Source: Rathayibacter tritici | GTDB taxonomy: Bacteria > Actinomycetota > Actinomycetes > Actinomycetales > Microbacteriaceae | Direction: 5' to 3' | NCBI RefSeq assembly: GCF_002932875.1 | Contig: NZ_PSWS01000053.1 | Location: forward strand, 1 to 64,000 | DNA length: 64,000 nucleotides | Shown: in pieces, positions 8,336 to 17,900 of the stretch | Position numbering within the stretch: the stretch's first letter is position 1 | How the letters are laid out: the number at the start of each line of letters is the position of its first letter | Translations under genes and position numbers: made by a program | The notes under the pieces: generated by a model | Told to the model about the DNA's origin: nothing | The model's input: the letters and a program-made list of their open reading frames with translations, nothing else | Database searches by the model: none

Positions 8336-8652
8336 CTGCCGCGTTGCGGGTTCTCGCGCCCCGACTCCGACGCCGTGAACGCCTCAATCGCCGTCCTGGC
8401 TGCGTCCGCGGTCGGTGCTTACTAGACCGGCTTCAGCGCGGCGGAGACGGCCTTGTGCTCCGCGCGGTTTTGCGAGCCGGGAGTGGTCGTGCGAGCAGGA
8501 GTGGCGGGGCGCCGACGACGCCGACGGAACGGCCCAGCCGGGGACCTGATGAAGCTATGGGCGTCCGTCACGATCGGCGACCCGAGCAAGTCCGGGGAAC
8601 GAGCGTGTTGGCGTCCCTGGGAGCGGGACAGAGTGGATGAGAGACTCATTGC
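8336..8652. other. Gene-poor spacer with no supportable gene
   Basis: Several overlapping frames are open on both strands, but none has a recognisable family, a good ribosome site or consistent codon bias. The left part may contain more decayed IS256 transposase (an ARTRNAAAASES-like stretch around 8330-8370, minus strand). The remainder looks like scarred DNA between the IS remnant and the acetyltransferase. Confidence 0.4.
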
Positions 8653-9231
8653 ATGGAGCAAACGGTGCCGCTGATCCTCATCACTCGTCGCCTCGACATC
8701 ACGCGCTTCGACCACGGCGACCTGGATGACCGTCTCGCATACCAGTCGCGTGAGGACGTCGCCCGCTACCTCTACCGCGAGCCGCTGAGCCGGGACGCCT
8801 GCGCGGCGGGCATCGAGCGGGCCATCGCGACGACGGCGCTCGAGGCCGACGGCGACACTCTGGTATTCGCGGTCCGGGTGCACGGGGAGCGGCGCGTCAT
8901 CGGGGAGGTCGTCCTCACCCTGTCGGATCGTCGGGCCTCGCAGCTCGAGATCGGCTGGGTCTTCAATCCCGAGGACGCTGGCAGGGGATATGCCACCGAG
9001 GCTGCGCGGGCGATCGCCGAACTCGCGTTCTCGGAGTATGGCGCGCATCGGCTGTTCGCCCGGCTCGATGCTGAGAACGAGCGTTCGGTGCTCCTGTGTC
9101 GACGGCTGGGCTTCCGACCTGAGGCGCACCTCATCGAGAACGATCGACGCCTGTCGGGGGCGTGGGGGAGCGAGTTCGTCTATGCGGCGCTCAAAGGGGA
9201 TCTCTTCCGTGACGACACACCGCGGCGATAG
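8653..9231 (+). CDS. GNAT family N-acetyltransferase (RimJ/RimL-like)
   Basis: 192 residues, ATG start. The order is typical of the RimJ/RimL/SAT branch: N-terminal LILITRRLDITRF strand, VIGEVVLTL, then QLEIGWVFNPEDAGRGYATE, where the (R/Q)-x-x-G-x-A-like loop (GRGYAT) binds acetyl-CoA, and the C-terminal NERSVLLCRRLGFRPEAHL. Such enzymes acetylate alpha-amino groups of ribosomal proteins or small amines. Goadsporin-type clusters contain an acetyltransferase, but an IS remnant separates this gene from the RiPP operon, so a link is speculative. Confidence 0.8.
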   Translation: MEQTVPLILITRRLDITRFDHGDLDDRLAYQSREDVARYLYREPLSRDACAAGIERAIATTALEADGDTLVFAVRVHGERRVIGEVVLTLSDRRASQLEIGWVFNPEDAGRGYATEAARAIAELAFSEYGAHRLFARLDAENERSVLLCRRLGFRPEAHLIENDRRLSGAWGSEFVYAALKGDLFRDDTPRR

Positions 9232-9484
9232 TTGCGCGGCCTCAGCCACTGATGTCGCCCGAGTACGGCTGACGCCTGCGCCGATCGGGGACGCCGTCCT
9301 CGGCCGGAGGGCGTTGGGTGCGACCAGGTGTTGTGTCACGCGGGCGGGGCACCTCTGTGTCGGCCGCGAAAGCGGAGCGGATCGATGAGCGTCGCAGCGA
9401 GCGCCTCCTCGTGCGATCAGAAGCGGCCGACCGGTACCGTGGGGCGCGGCGGGACGGCCATAAGCGGACAGCACGGGGAACAGG

Positions 9485-10930
9485 ATGAGCAGTATCGACA
9501 GCGTGGACTTCACGAATTGGGATTGGCTTCCCCGTGCGGCGGAGGAGGTGGAGGGCTATGTGCAGCGGTTGCTCGCCGAGTCGAGTATTCAGCCGCATGC
9601 CGTGTCGGCGCGAGCGAAATCGATAGCGTCTTTTCAGCGGAAGCAGCGGGCGAAGAAGTACGCGGATCCGATGGGAGAGATTACCGACATCGTCGCGATC
9701 CGCATCATCACCTACTCGAATACGGATCGGGACCGGGTCGGCGAGCTGATCCGCTCCCGATTCGCGGTGCTGCCCGGGGAGGACCGGAACCCTGGAGAGG
9801 AGAAGCCGAAGCGCCTGCGCGGATACGACTGTCTGCACATCGTCGTGTCGGGAGAAGTCCACGGCCATGATTCAGACTGGGTCGTCTCCGGCGGAGAACT
9901 CGAGCGCTATTTCACGACGTTCGGAGGGCTGGAGATCCAGATCCGCACAGTGGCCGGACACGCGTGGGCCGAATTCGAGCATGCACGACGATACAAAGGC
10001 GCGCAGTACGAGGCGGTCGGCGAGCAGGACAGAGTCACGATTGACCAGCTCTTCGGAGCGGCATCCGACGCTCGTCGTGCGCTCGATGAGACGTTTGTGG
10101 CGATCGACCGGATTCTCGCGCGGCCGTCGTTCGACGAGGAAAGCCGGCGCGACCAGGTCCGTGTCGAGCGGGAGGCCGGTCCGGGGGACACCACCGCGTC
10201 GACTCCTCTGGACGTCCGGGCGCTCTGCGAGTTCCTGGAGTCGAGGTTCCCCGACGACACGGACGGCAGCGCGAAGGGGATCGAATTCGGAATCGAGCTT
10301 GCACGATGCTGCGGGATCGACACGGTCGACCAGCTGGAATCGGCCTTGGAGGACGTCGACAGCGAGCAGGTGCGGGCGCTGATGGAATCGGGTGGTCCGG
10401 TCACTCGGGTCCGGCGTCTCGACGACGAGCTGCTCGCGCGCTTCGGGCAGGACTACATCGAGAAAACCACGAACACGGGGACCGCTCGCCATCGCGGCCG
10501 GCAGCTCGAATGGCGTTACGACCGGTTGCGAGGAAAAACACGGTATCGGAGCTATCTCCTGCTGAGCCGTTCAGCTCGGACGGAGTTCGACGCCGGGCCG
10601 TACACGGCAATCGGTGCTCTGCGGGAAGTCGCGCGAATCATCGCGAGCAAATGCGGGAGGGAGGCCGTCGCTCTTCCGGGAGTCGTCTCCTTAGAACCCG
10701 ATCTGCCCCCGAGGACGAGGGCCAAGAGGGTCTCGGTCGACGACGACTCGGACGTCTGGGTGATCTCGAATCTCGGTCGCGAGGCGGTGGAGGGCGTCAT
10801 GGCGGACCTGCTCTCCCGGGTCTGCCCCTTCGACCTCCGGGTTGTGCGCGGCGATGTCGTGGTCGCCGACGGCCGGAGCGATCGCCCCGAGCGCGCGGCG
10901 GACGACACCGAGCGCGATCTGCGCCGGTGA
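9485..10930 (+). CDS. RelA/SpoT-domain (pyro)phosphotransferase with long C-terminal extension
   Basis: 481 residues, ATG with GGGGAACAGG just upstream. Residues ~35-175 carry the RelA/SpoT synthetase pattern: SARAKSIASFQRKQ (R-x-K-S), ITDIVAIRII (D...A-x-R), GYDCLHIVV in place of the usual GYRSLH, and EIQIRTVAGHAWAEFEHARR, then YKG. There is no HD hydrolase domain, no TGS and no ACT. The remaining ~300 residues match nothing I know; they include an acidic helical stretch (~240-320) and a compact ending (VWVISNLGREAVEGVMADLL). It may make (p)ppGpp, or belong to the toxSAS group that pyrophosphorylates tRNA or makes (pp)pApp. The Arg-to-Asp change in the GYxxLH motif is noteworthy. It sits at the edge of accessory DNA as an apparently single gene. 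Confidence 0.75.
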   Translation: MSSIDSVDFTNWDWLPRAAEEVEGYVQRLLAESSIQPHAVSARAKSIASFQRKQRAKKYADPMGEITDIVAIRIITYSNTDRDRVGELIRSRFAVLPGEDRNPGEEKPKRLRGYDCLHIVVSGEVHGHDSDWVVSGGELERYFTTFGGLEIQIRTVAGHAWAEFEHARRYKGAQYEAVGEQDRVTIDQLFGAASDARRALDETFVAIDRILARPSFDEESRRDQVRVEREAGPGDTTASTPLDVRALCEFLESRFPDDTDGSAKGIEFGIELARCCGIDTVDQLESALEDVDSEQVRALMESGGPVTRVRRLDDELLARFGQDYIEKTTNTGTARHRGRQLEWRYDRLRGKTRYRSYLLLSRSARTEFDAGPYTAIGALREVARIIASKCGREAVALPGVVSLEPDLPPRTRAKRVSVDDDSDVWVISNLGREAVEGVMADLLSRVCPFDLRVVRGDVVVADGRSDRPERAADDTERDLRR

Positions 10931-10997
10931 TGCGATCCGATCGACGGTGCTCTTGGTCGTGCCGATCCGCGCCTACGCACCCGTCTAGGCTCGCCAC

Positions 10998-11681
10998 ATG
11001 ACTCGTCTCGACGGTGCCGTCGTCCTCGTTCTCGGAGCCTCGGGCGGCCTCGGCCGCCTCCTGGCGGATGCGCTGGACGCGCGCGGAGCCGTCGCAGTGC
11101 GCTCGGGGCGCACCCGGGCCGCCCTCGGCGACGCTCCGCTCGTCGCCGACCTGCGCGGGGAGGACGAGCCGCGCCGTCTGATCGCTGAGGTGCTGAAGCG
11201 GCACGGGCGCCTGGACGGCGTGGTCGTGGCGGCGGGCGTGGTGGCGTTCGGTCCGTCCGCCGAACTCGATCCGGCCGTGCTGGAGGAGCTGGTCGAGGTG
11301 AACGCGCTCGCGCCGATCCGCGTTCTGACCGCGGCCCTGCCGTCGCTCGTCACCTCGGCGGGCAAGGGGGGCGAGCCGTTCGCGCTGACCATCAGCGGAG
11401 TGGTGGCGGAGGCGCCGACCGCCGGTCTCGCGGCGTACTCCGCCTCGAAGGCAGCACTGCACGCCTTCGTGAAGGCCTCGGCGCGTGAGTACAAGCGGGC
11501 CGGCGTGCTGCTGCTTGACGCGCGGCCCGGGCACACCGAGACGGAGCTGTCCCGGCATCCGCTCGCGGGCGACGCTCCGCGCTTCGGTGCGGGGCTTGCT
11601 CCGCAGGCCGTCGTCGACCGTCTCGTCGCCGGCCTGGAGAGCGGTGAGGCCGACCTGCCTCCGGCCGTCTTCAGGGGCTGA
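10998..11681 (+). CDS. SDR family NAD(P)-dependent oxidoreductase
   Basis: 227 residues. GASGGLG (residues ~13-19) is the TGxxxGxG dinucleotide loop, VVVAAGVV is the NNAG-like strand, the catalytic Ser is in TISGVV, and YSASK supplies the Tyr/Lys pair. This is a classical short-chain dehydrogenase of normal length; the substrate is unknown. A TAGGCT box ends 6 bases before the ATG, suggesting a leaderless transcript. It is the first gene right of the accessory region, with typical high-GC codon use. Confidence 0.85.
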   Translation: MTRLDGAVVLVLGASGGLGRLLADALDARGAVAVRSGRTRAALGDAPLVADLRGEDEPRRLIAEVLKRHGRLDGVVVAAGVVAFGPSAELDPAVLEELVEVNALAPIRVLTAALPSLVTSAGKGGEPFALTISGVVAEAPTAGLAAYSASKAALHAFVKASAREYKRAGVLLLDARPGHTETELSRHPLAGDAPRFGAGLAPQAVVDRLVAGLESGEADLPPAVFRG

Positions 11682-11780
11682 GCACGTTCGCCCTCGAGGT
11701 CGAGAGCGCCGAGCGGGTGGCGACGGCCCCGTTCGGCGGGTCGATCGCAGCGCTGGTTCGCTGCCTTCAAGGGATGACGT

Positions 11781-11854
11781 CTGCACAACGAAGGTTGGGG
11801 CGCTCGAACGGGCGCCAGAGGGCCGCTGGTTGGCTTCCAGCCTTCGTTGTGCAG
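11781..11854. repeat. Dispersed palindromic element, copy A
   Basis: Arms CTGCACAACGAAGG (11781-11794) and CCTTCGTTGTGCAG (11841-11854) are perfect 14-bp reverse complements around a GC-rich 46-base centre. The same arm recurs at 30969-31039 and 32030-32097. This copy lies between the SDR gene and ppk2. It can fold into a hairpin and may act as a terminator or be a non-autonomous REP/MITE-like element. Confidence 0.8.
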
Positions 11855-11920
11855 GCGCGGGCCCGCCGCCGGTCACCGCGCGTTCACCGGCGCGTCGCCC
11901 GGGCGCACTACGGTCCCTTC

Positions 11921-12880
11921 GTGCCCGACGACGCCCCCGAGACTGCCCACGACGCCCTCCGTCCCACTGCCGAGCTGCTCCGCTCGCTCGCACCCGACGA
12001 CGCGCGGGACCTCGTCGTGCTCGACGAGGACGACGACGACCCGGTGCTGCTGCGCCGGGACGGCACGCAGATCGACACCTGGCGCGAGGGCTACCCGTAC
12101 GACGAGCGGATATCGCGTGAGGAGTACGAGGCGGGCAAGCGGCTCCTCCAGATCGAGCTGCTGAAGCTGCAGAACTGGATCAAGAAGCACGGTCGGCGGC
12201 TCGTGGTCGTGTTCGAGGGGCGCGACGCGGCGGGCAAGGGCGGCACGATCAAGCGCTTCACCGAGCACCTCAACCCGCGCGGAGCCCGCGTCGTCGCGCT
12301 CGAGAAGCCGACCGAGCGCGAAGCCGGACAGTGGTACTTCCAGCGCTACGTCTCGCACCTGCCGGCCGCCGGTGAGATCGTCCTGTTCGACCGCTCCTGG
12401 TACAACCGGGCCGGCGTGGAGCGGGTGATGGGCTTCTGCACGCCCGCGCAGTACGACGAGTTCATCCGTCAGACGCCGCTGTTCGAGCGGATGCTGGTGG
12501 GCGAGGGCATCGATCTGGTGAAGCTGTGGTTCTCGGTGTCGGCGGAGGAGCAGCGCACGCGGTTCACGATGCGGATGATCGACCCCGTGCGGCAGTGGAA
12601 GCTCTCGCCGATGGATTTCGCCTCGCTCGACAAGTGGGGCGACTACACGGCGGCGAAGGAGGCGATGATGGCGGCGACCGACACCGACGATGCTCCGTGG
12701 ACCATCGTGAAGAGCAACGACAAGAAGCGCGCGCGGCTCGAGGCCATGCGCTACGTGCTGAGCCTCTACGACTATGACGGACGGGACGAGGAGGTCGTCG
12801 GGCCGCGGGGTCCGGACCCCCTGATCGTCGGGTCGGCCGCCGACGTCTACGAGCGCGGCGAGCACGCCGCGACGAGCTGA
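11921..12880 (+). CDS. ppk2: Polyphosphate kinase 2 family protein
   Basis: 319 residues from GTG 11921. A TACGGT box sits 6 bases before it (leaderless pattern), and the upstream in-frame extension runs through the palindromic repeat, so it is rejected. Walker A GRDAAGKGG (~101-109), Walker B FDRSWYNRAG (~156) and a lid region rich in Arg (EEQRTRFTMRM) match class I PPK2 enzymes, which transfer phosphate between polyphosphate and nucleotides. The acidic N-terminus (LDEDDDDPVLLRRDG) is common in actinobacterial members. Length is normal. The phosphopantetheinyl transferase gene starts 14 bases downstream, so the two are probably co-transcribed. Confidence 0.92.
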   Translation: MPDDAPETAHDALRPTAELLRSLAPDDARDLVVLDEDDDDPVLLRRDGTQIDTWREGYPYDERISREEYEAGKRLLQIELLKLQNWIKKHGRRLVVVFEGRDAAGKGGTIKRFTEHLNPRGARVVALEKPTEREAGQWYFQRYVSHLPAAGEIVLFDRSWYNRAGVERVMGFCTPAQYDEFIRQTPLFERMLVGEGIDLVKLWFSVSAEEQRTRFTMRMIDPVRQWKLSPMDFASLDKWGDYTAAKEAMMAATDTDDAPWTIVKSNDKKRARLEAMRYVLSLYDYDGRDEEVVGPRGPDPLIVGSAADVYERGEHAATS

Positions 12881-12894
12881 TCGGGGGACGGGAG

Positions 12895-13653
12895 ATGAGG
12901 GAGTCGGGGATCGGCGCGGAGCTGCCGGGGGTGCATCTGCGCTGGCTGGCGCTGGACGAGCAAACCCTGGATGCGCGACGGCTGCTGCCGCTGCTGAGCG
13001 CGCCGGAGCGGGAGCGCTACGTCGGTACGGTCGCCGCAACGACGGCGGAGCGGTTCGTCTTCGGCCGAGTGCTGCTGCGGATGCTCGCCGCCGAACTCAC
13101 GGGCACGCGCGCATCGGAGGTCCGGGTCGTCGCCCGCTGCGCGCGCTGCGGAGGAGCGCACGGCCGGCCTCGCCTGGAGGGGCGGGAGGGCGCGCTGGAG
13201 CTGCTCTCGGTGAGCATCGCGCACTGCGCGGGAGCGGTGGTCGTCGCGGCGAGCAGCGCCGGAGTGGTCGGTATCGACGTCGAGCCGTCCCTTGGGACAC
13301 CGGAGCGCGATGAACGGATCACGCGGATTGCGGGGGCGCCGTTCGCAACGGGCGGCATACGCCCCGCAGACCCCGTCCTGCACTGGACCCGGATCGAGGC
13401 CGCGCTGAAGGCGGACGGCCGCGGGCTCGAGCTTGACCCGCGCCGCGTGCACGTGCACGAGTCGCGGCACGCGGCGGAGGCGCGGATCGACAAGGTCCGT
13501 TTCCGGCTGGCCGAGCCGCGGCTCGATCCGACGCTGCGGGTCAGCGTCGCTCTGGGGCCGATGGGGGACTCGGGTGCCGGGCCGATCATCGGCTGGCGGC
13601 GCGAGCACGGCGACGCGCTCGCGGACTCGTTGGTCTCAGCGGGCGGGCGGTAG
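12895..13653 (+). CDS. 4'-phosphopantetheinyl transferase (Sfp/Gsp type)
   Basis: 252 residues, ATG start. The motifs are those of Sfp-type PPTases: RFVFGRVLLRMLAAEL (~44-59), SIAHCAGAVVVAASSAGVVG followed by IDVEP with the Mg-binding Asp/Glu (~103-127), and HWTRIEAALKADGRG, the W-x-x-EAxxKaxGxG motif (~162-176). It transfers phosphopantetheine from CoA to the carrier-domain serine. The obvious local client is the T domain of the Pls-like NRPS on the opposite strand. Its 3' end overlaps the convergent M1 peptidase gene by 18 bases. Confidence 0.85.
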   Translation: MRESGIGAELPGVHLRWLALDEQTLDARRLLPLLSAPERERYVGTVAATTAERFVFGRVLLRMLAAELTGTRASEVRVVARCARCGGAHGRPRLEGREGALELLSVSIAHCAGAVVVAASSAGVVGIDVEPSLGTPERDERITRIAGAPFATGGIRPADPVLHWTRIEAALKADGRGLELDPRRVHVHESRHAAEARIDKVRFRLAEPRLDPTLRVSVALGPMGDSGAGPIIGWRREHGDALADSLVSAGGR

Positions 13654-14961
13654 CGGCGGCAGCTCCTCGTCGAGGAGCCAGGCGTCGAGCAGGTCGTCCA
13701 CGCCGTCGCCGAGCAGCTCGGTGCAGAGGTCGCGGAACTCCTCGTCGGTGACGGCGGCGAAGGCGTAGCGGGAGGTCCAGGCGTGCAGAAGCCCGAGGAA
13801 GGGCTCGTCGCCGACGGTGAGCCGCAGCGCGTGCAGGGTGAGCGCGCCGCGTTTGTAGACGCGGTCATCGAACAGCGCGACCGGGCCGGGGTCGGCGAGC
13901 ACCAGATCCTGCGCCGCAGCCCGGAGCACTGCATGGTGGCGGCGGGCGCAGGCGTCGGTGGAGGCGTGGCCCGACTCCTCGGACCACAACCACTCCGCGT
14001 AGCAGGCGAAGCCCTCGTTGAGCCAGATGTGCCGCCAGCGGGCGATACCGACGCTGTTGCCGAACCACTGGTGCGCGAGTTCGTGCGCGATCAGGCGCTC
14101 CGACCCGCCGCGGCCGTCGACGTGGTTCGCTCCGAAAATGGCCATCGCCTGCGCTTCAAGCGGGATCTCGAGCTCGTCCGCGGTGACGACCACGCAGTAG
14201 CGGGCGAAGGGATACGGCCCGAAGAGCCGCGTGAACAGGGCGAGCATGCGCTCGAGCGGAGCGAAGTCACGGGCAACCCGCGCGGCCAGGGCGGCGGGGC
14301 GGGCGAGGGTCACCGTGACTCCGGCGAGCACACGCTCCTCGAGCACGTACCGGCCGATCTGCACCGAGGCGAGATACGCGGCAGTGGGCTCGCGCTGCTC
14401 GTAGAGCCAGGTGCGGCGGCCCGAGCGGGCGCTCGAGTCGAGGAGTATCCCGTTCGCGAGCACGGCGTAGCCCTCCTCGGCCGTGATGCGGAAGCGGTAG
14501 GGCGCCTTGTCGGCGACGTCGTCGTTGCAGGGGAACCAGGTGGAGGAGCCGGAGGGCTGCGAGGCGACGAGCACGCCATCCTCCAACTCCTCCCAGCCCA
14601 ACTCGCCCCAGTGGCTCGCGCGCGGGGCGGGGTAGCCGCTGTACTCGATCTCGACGACGATGCGCTCGCCGGTGACCAGGGGTTCGGCCGGGGTGACCCG
14701 CAGCTTGTGCGGTGCCTGCTCGTGGCGGGCGCGGCGCCCGTCGATGCGCACCCGGGCGACGCGGAGTCGGGAGAGGTCGAGGGAGAAGCGCCGCAGCGGC
14801 TGGAGGGCGACGATGCGCAGCACCGCCCGGCCGGTCAGCCGGTTCGAGGCGACGCGGTAGTCGAGGTCGAGGTCGTACGACTCGACGCGGTAGCCGGTAT
14901 TCCCGATGCCGGGGACATCGGGGTCGCCGGCCGTCTCGAGTCCGGTCCGGGTCGGGCTCAC
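13636..14961 (-). CDS. M1 family (gluzincin) metallopeptidase/aminopeptidase
   Basis: 441 residues from GTG 14961, whose GTGA overlaps the stop of the upstream NRPS gene (translational coupling). HELAHQWFGNS (zinc His pair and catalytic Glu, ~292-302) is followed by WLNEGFACYAEWL with the third zinc ligand (~315). A Tyr in VYKRGAL is the likely transition-state residue. The usual GAMEN exopeptidase motif is altered to a LEAQAMAIFG-like stretch. It is about half the length of aminopeptidase N, so it is a short M1 member without the C-terminal helical domain. Coupling to a Pls-like synthetase suggests degradation of the polymer product, as known for poly-lysine degrading enzymes; that role is inferred. 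Confidence 0.88.
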   Translation of the reverse strand: MSPTRTGLETAGDPDVPGIGNTGYRVESYDLDLDYRVASNRLTGRAVLRIVALQPLRRFSLDLSRLRVARVRIDGRRARHEQAPHKLRVTPAEPLVTGERIVVEIEYSGYPAPRASHWGELGWEELEDGVLVASQPSGSSTWFPCNDDVADKAPYRFRITAEEGYAVLANGILLDSSARSGRRTWLYEQREPTAAYLASVQIGRYVLEERVLAGVTVTLARPAALAARVARDFAPLERMLALFTRLFGPYPFARYCVVVTADELEIPLEAQAMAIFGANHVDGRGGSERLIAHELAHQWFGNSVGIARWRHIWLNEGFACYAEWLWSEESGHASTDACARRHHAVLRAAAQDLVLADPGPVALFDDRVYKRGALTLHALRLTVGDEPFLGLLHAWTSRYAFAAVTDEEFRDLCTELLGDGVDDLLDAWLLDEELPPLPPAR

Positions 14962-17900
14962 GCGACGGGCGTGTGGTAGTCGGCGACGCGCACCTCGCGC
15001 CACGGGCCGATCGGGTTCCCGCTCCACCGGCTGCCCGCAGGCACCAGCTCGCCGCGCATGACGAGGGAGGCGGGGCCGACTGTGCCGTGCTCGGCGATTC
15101 GCGCGGCGGGAAGGATCACGCTGTGCGGGCCGAGGGTGGCGCCGGAATCCAGGCTCACGACATCCATGCTCATGATTCGATCATGGAACAGGTGAGTCTG
15201 CACGACGCAGCCCCGATTCACGGTCGCGCCGTCGCCGAGGGAGATCAGATCCGCCTCGGGGAGCCAGTAGCTCTCGCACCAGACGCCGCGGCCGATCCGG
15301 GCGCCGAGGCTCCGCAGCCACCAGATCAGAGCGGGGGTCCCTGTGGCCGCGTGGGCGAACCAGAAAGCGGCAACCATTTCGGTGAAGGTGTCGGCCAGTT
15401 CGCTCCGCCAGACGAAGGAGGACCACAGCGGCTGCTCGCTCGGCTCGACCCGCTGGATCAGGAGCCACTTCGCGGCGGTGGAGACGGTGGCGGCGACCGC
15501 CCCGGCCGCCAGCAGCACCACGCCTCCGATGAGCGCGGCGAGCACGGCGCCGAGCGCCAGGATCAGCGCCAGCAGGCCCACGACGACCCCGAGGCCGATC
15601 GCGACCGAGACGACCACCGGGACGAAGCGGCTGAGCTCCCAGGCGATGCGGGCCGCGCGGAGCCGTCGCGCCGGGCGGAAGGTGCGCGCCGACTCCGCCT
15701 CCACGACCGTGCGCCGCAGCCGAACCGGTGGCGACCCCAGCCAGGACGAGCCCGGTTTCGACGTCCGTGGCGCGGAGGAGAGCACGGCCACCAGTCCGCC
15801 GGCGGGCACCGTGTGGCCGGGAGCCGCCATGCCGGAGTTGCCGAGGAACGCGCGCTCGCCGATCTCGGCGCGGGCGAGCCGCATCCACCCGCCGCCGAGG
15901 GCGTAGGAGGCGACGAGTGTGTCGTCGGCGAGGAATGCGCCGTCGCGGATGGTCGTCATCGCGGGCAGGAGCAGCACGGTCGAGGCTTCGACGTCGCGAC
16001 CGACCCTCGCGCCGAGCAGCCGCAGCCAGACCGGAGTGAACAGGCCGGAGTACAGCGGAAAGAGGAGGACCCGCGCGGAGTCCAGCAGCCGCTCCGTCGA
16101 CCACACCTGCCAGCCGATCCGACCGTGCACCGGATGCGTGCCCGGCTCGACTCCCCGGCCGAGCAGGCGCACGAGGACGACCACCAGGGCGGCGAGGACG
16201 ACTCCGGAGACGACGACGGCGGGCACGAGTGCCGCGAGAGCCGGCCCGAGTGCGGCGCCGAGGTCGGCCGAGCCCTGTGCAGCCGCGGCGACGACGGCGA
16301 GCCCGGCCGCGAGGGCGAGCACCGGGATCGCCGCGAGGCCAACCGCCGACACGGCGTAGGCCCAGACCCACCCCGGACTGCGTGCCGGACGCTCCGCAGG
16401 GAACCCGGTGTTCGCCCGGCCGAGCCGCTGGGCGGGGGAGCCGCCCCAGCGCTGCCCGGCCGGCACCCGCCCGAAGACGGCCGAACCGGGCTCGATCTGC
16501 GCATGCTTGCCGATCCGAGCGCCGGGGAGCAGTGTGCTGCGTGCTCCGACCGTGCTGCCGGCCCCGACCCGGACCGCGCCGACGCGCAGGACGTCGCCGT
16601 CGATCCAATACCCGGAGAGGTCGACCTCGGGCTCGATCGCGGCGCCGCGGCCGAGCGTGAGCATGCCGGTCAGCGGCGGGAGCGAGTGCAGGTCGACGTC
16701 GTCGGCGATGCGGGCGCCGAGCGCGCGGGCGTAGTAGGCGACCCAGGGCGCTCCGGCGAGGCTCACGGCCTTCAGCTGAAACGCGATCTGCTCGGCCAGC
16801 CACAGCCGCAGGTGCACGCTGCCGCCGCGCGGATGATCGCCCGCGCGGATCCCGCGCAGCAGCGTGCGCGCGGCGAGGACGGTGAGCCCCATCCGCCCGA
16901 AGGGCGTGAGGAAGAGCGCGAACGCGGGGATCAGGGCGGCGAGCGGAGCGGTGGGCAGCCAGCTGAAGCCGGGCACCAGGTCGAGCACGGCGGTGGCGGT
17001 GAGGATCGCCGTGACCCAGCGGGCGCTACCGAGCACGAGCAGCGGTGCGCCGAGGAGGGTCTGTAACACGCGCATCCGGAGGGGGACCGGGGCGATCCGG
17101 TGTGCGGAGACCGCCTGGGTGCCGGGTGCGCGGTTCTGGATCTCGGCGGACATCGCGGCCAGGCGCGGGTGGGCGTAGACGTCGGCCACCGTGAACTCGG
17201 GGTCGCGCTCGCGGATCCGCGCGACGAGCTGAGCGGCGGCGAGGGAGCCGCCGCCGAGGTCGAAGAAGTTCGCGCGCTCATCGACCGGCACGCCGAGCAC
17301 GTCGCGCCAGAGACCGGCGAGCCAGGCCTCCTCGGGCTTCAGGGACGCGTCCTCGGTGACGCTGTCGGCGAGCGGCCAGGGGAGCGCGGCGCGGTCGACC
17401 TTGCCGGAGACGCGCGTCGGGAGTTCGTCGACGACGGCCAGCAGCGGCACCAGGGAGGCGGGCAGTTCCTCGCGCAGGCGCGTCAGCGCGACGTCGCGGT
17501 CGAGCGCGCGCCCGTCGGCCAGGGCGAGGTAGCCGACGAGGACCTGATGCCCCGCCGCGGTGGTGCGGACTGCGGCGGCCGCCCCCGAGACTCCGGGGAG
17601 CGCCTGGAGCGCTGCCTCGACCTCGCCGAGCTCGATCCTGCGTCCGCCGAGCTTCACCTGGTCGTCGGCGCGTCCCTGGAAAACGAGGCCGGCGCTCTCG
17701 AAGCGCACGAGGTCGCCGGAGCGGTAGGCGCGATCCCAGCCCAGGAGCGGCGCGGGCGCATACTTCTCGGCGTCCTTCACCGGGTCGAGGTAGCGTGCGA
17801 GCCCGACCCCGCCGATGACCAGCTCCCCGACCTCGCCCTCTCGGACGCGTCGTCCGTCCGCGTCGACGACGGCGAGTCTCCAGCCGTCCAGCGGCAAACC

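Noticed and set aside
8653-9231. Acetyltransferase as part of the RiPP pathway (goadsporin-like N-acetylation)
   Set aside because: An IS remnant and about 870 bases separate it from the operon, and its sequence is closest to generic RimJ/RimL proteins; the link is possible but unsupported.
8422-9513. 363-residue minus-strand open frame covering the acetyltransferase
   Set aside because: It is antisense to a clear GNAT gene; composition (Arg/Pro/Ala-rich) is typical of shadow frames in GC-rich DNA.
11717-11920. Longer start for ppk2
   Set aside because: The 68-residue extension runs through the palindromic repeat and shows no family similarity; GTG 11921 has a promoter box 6 bases before it.
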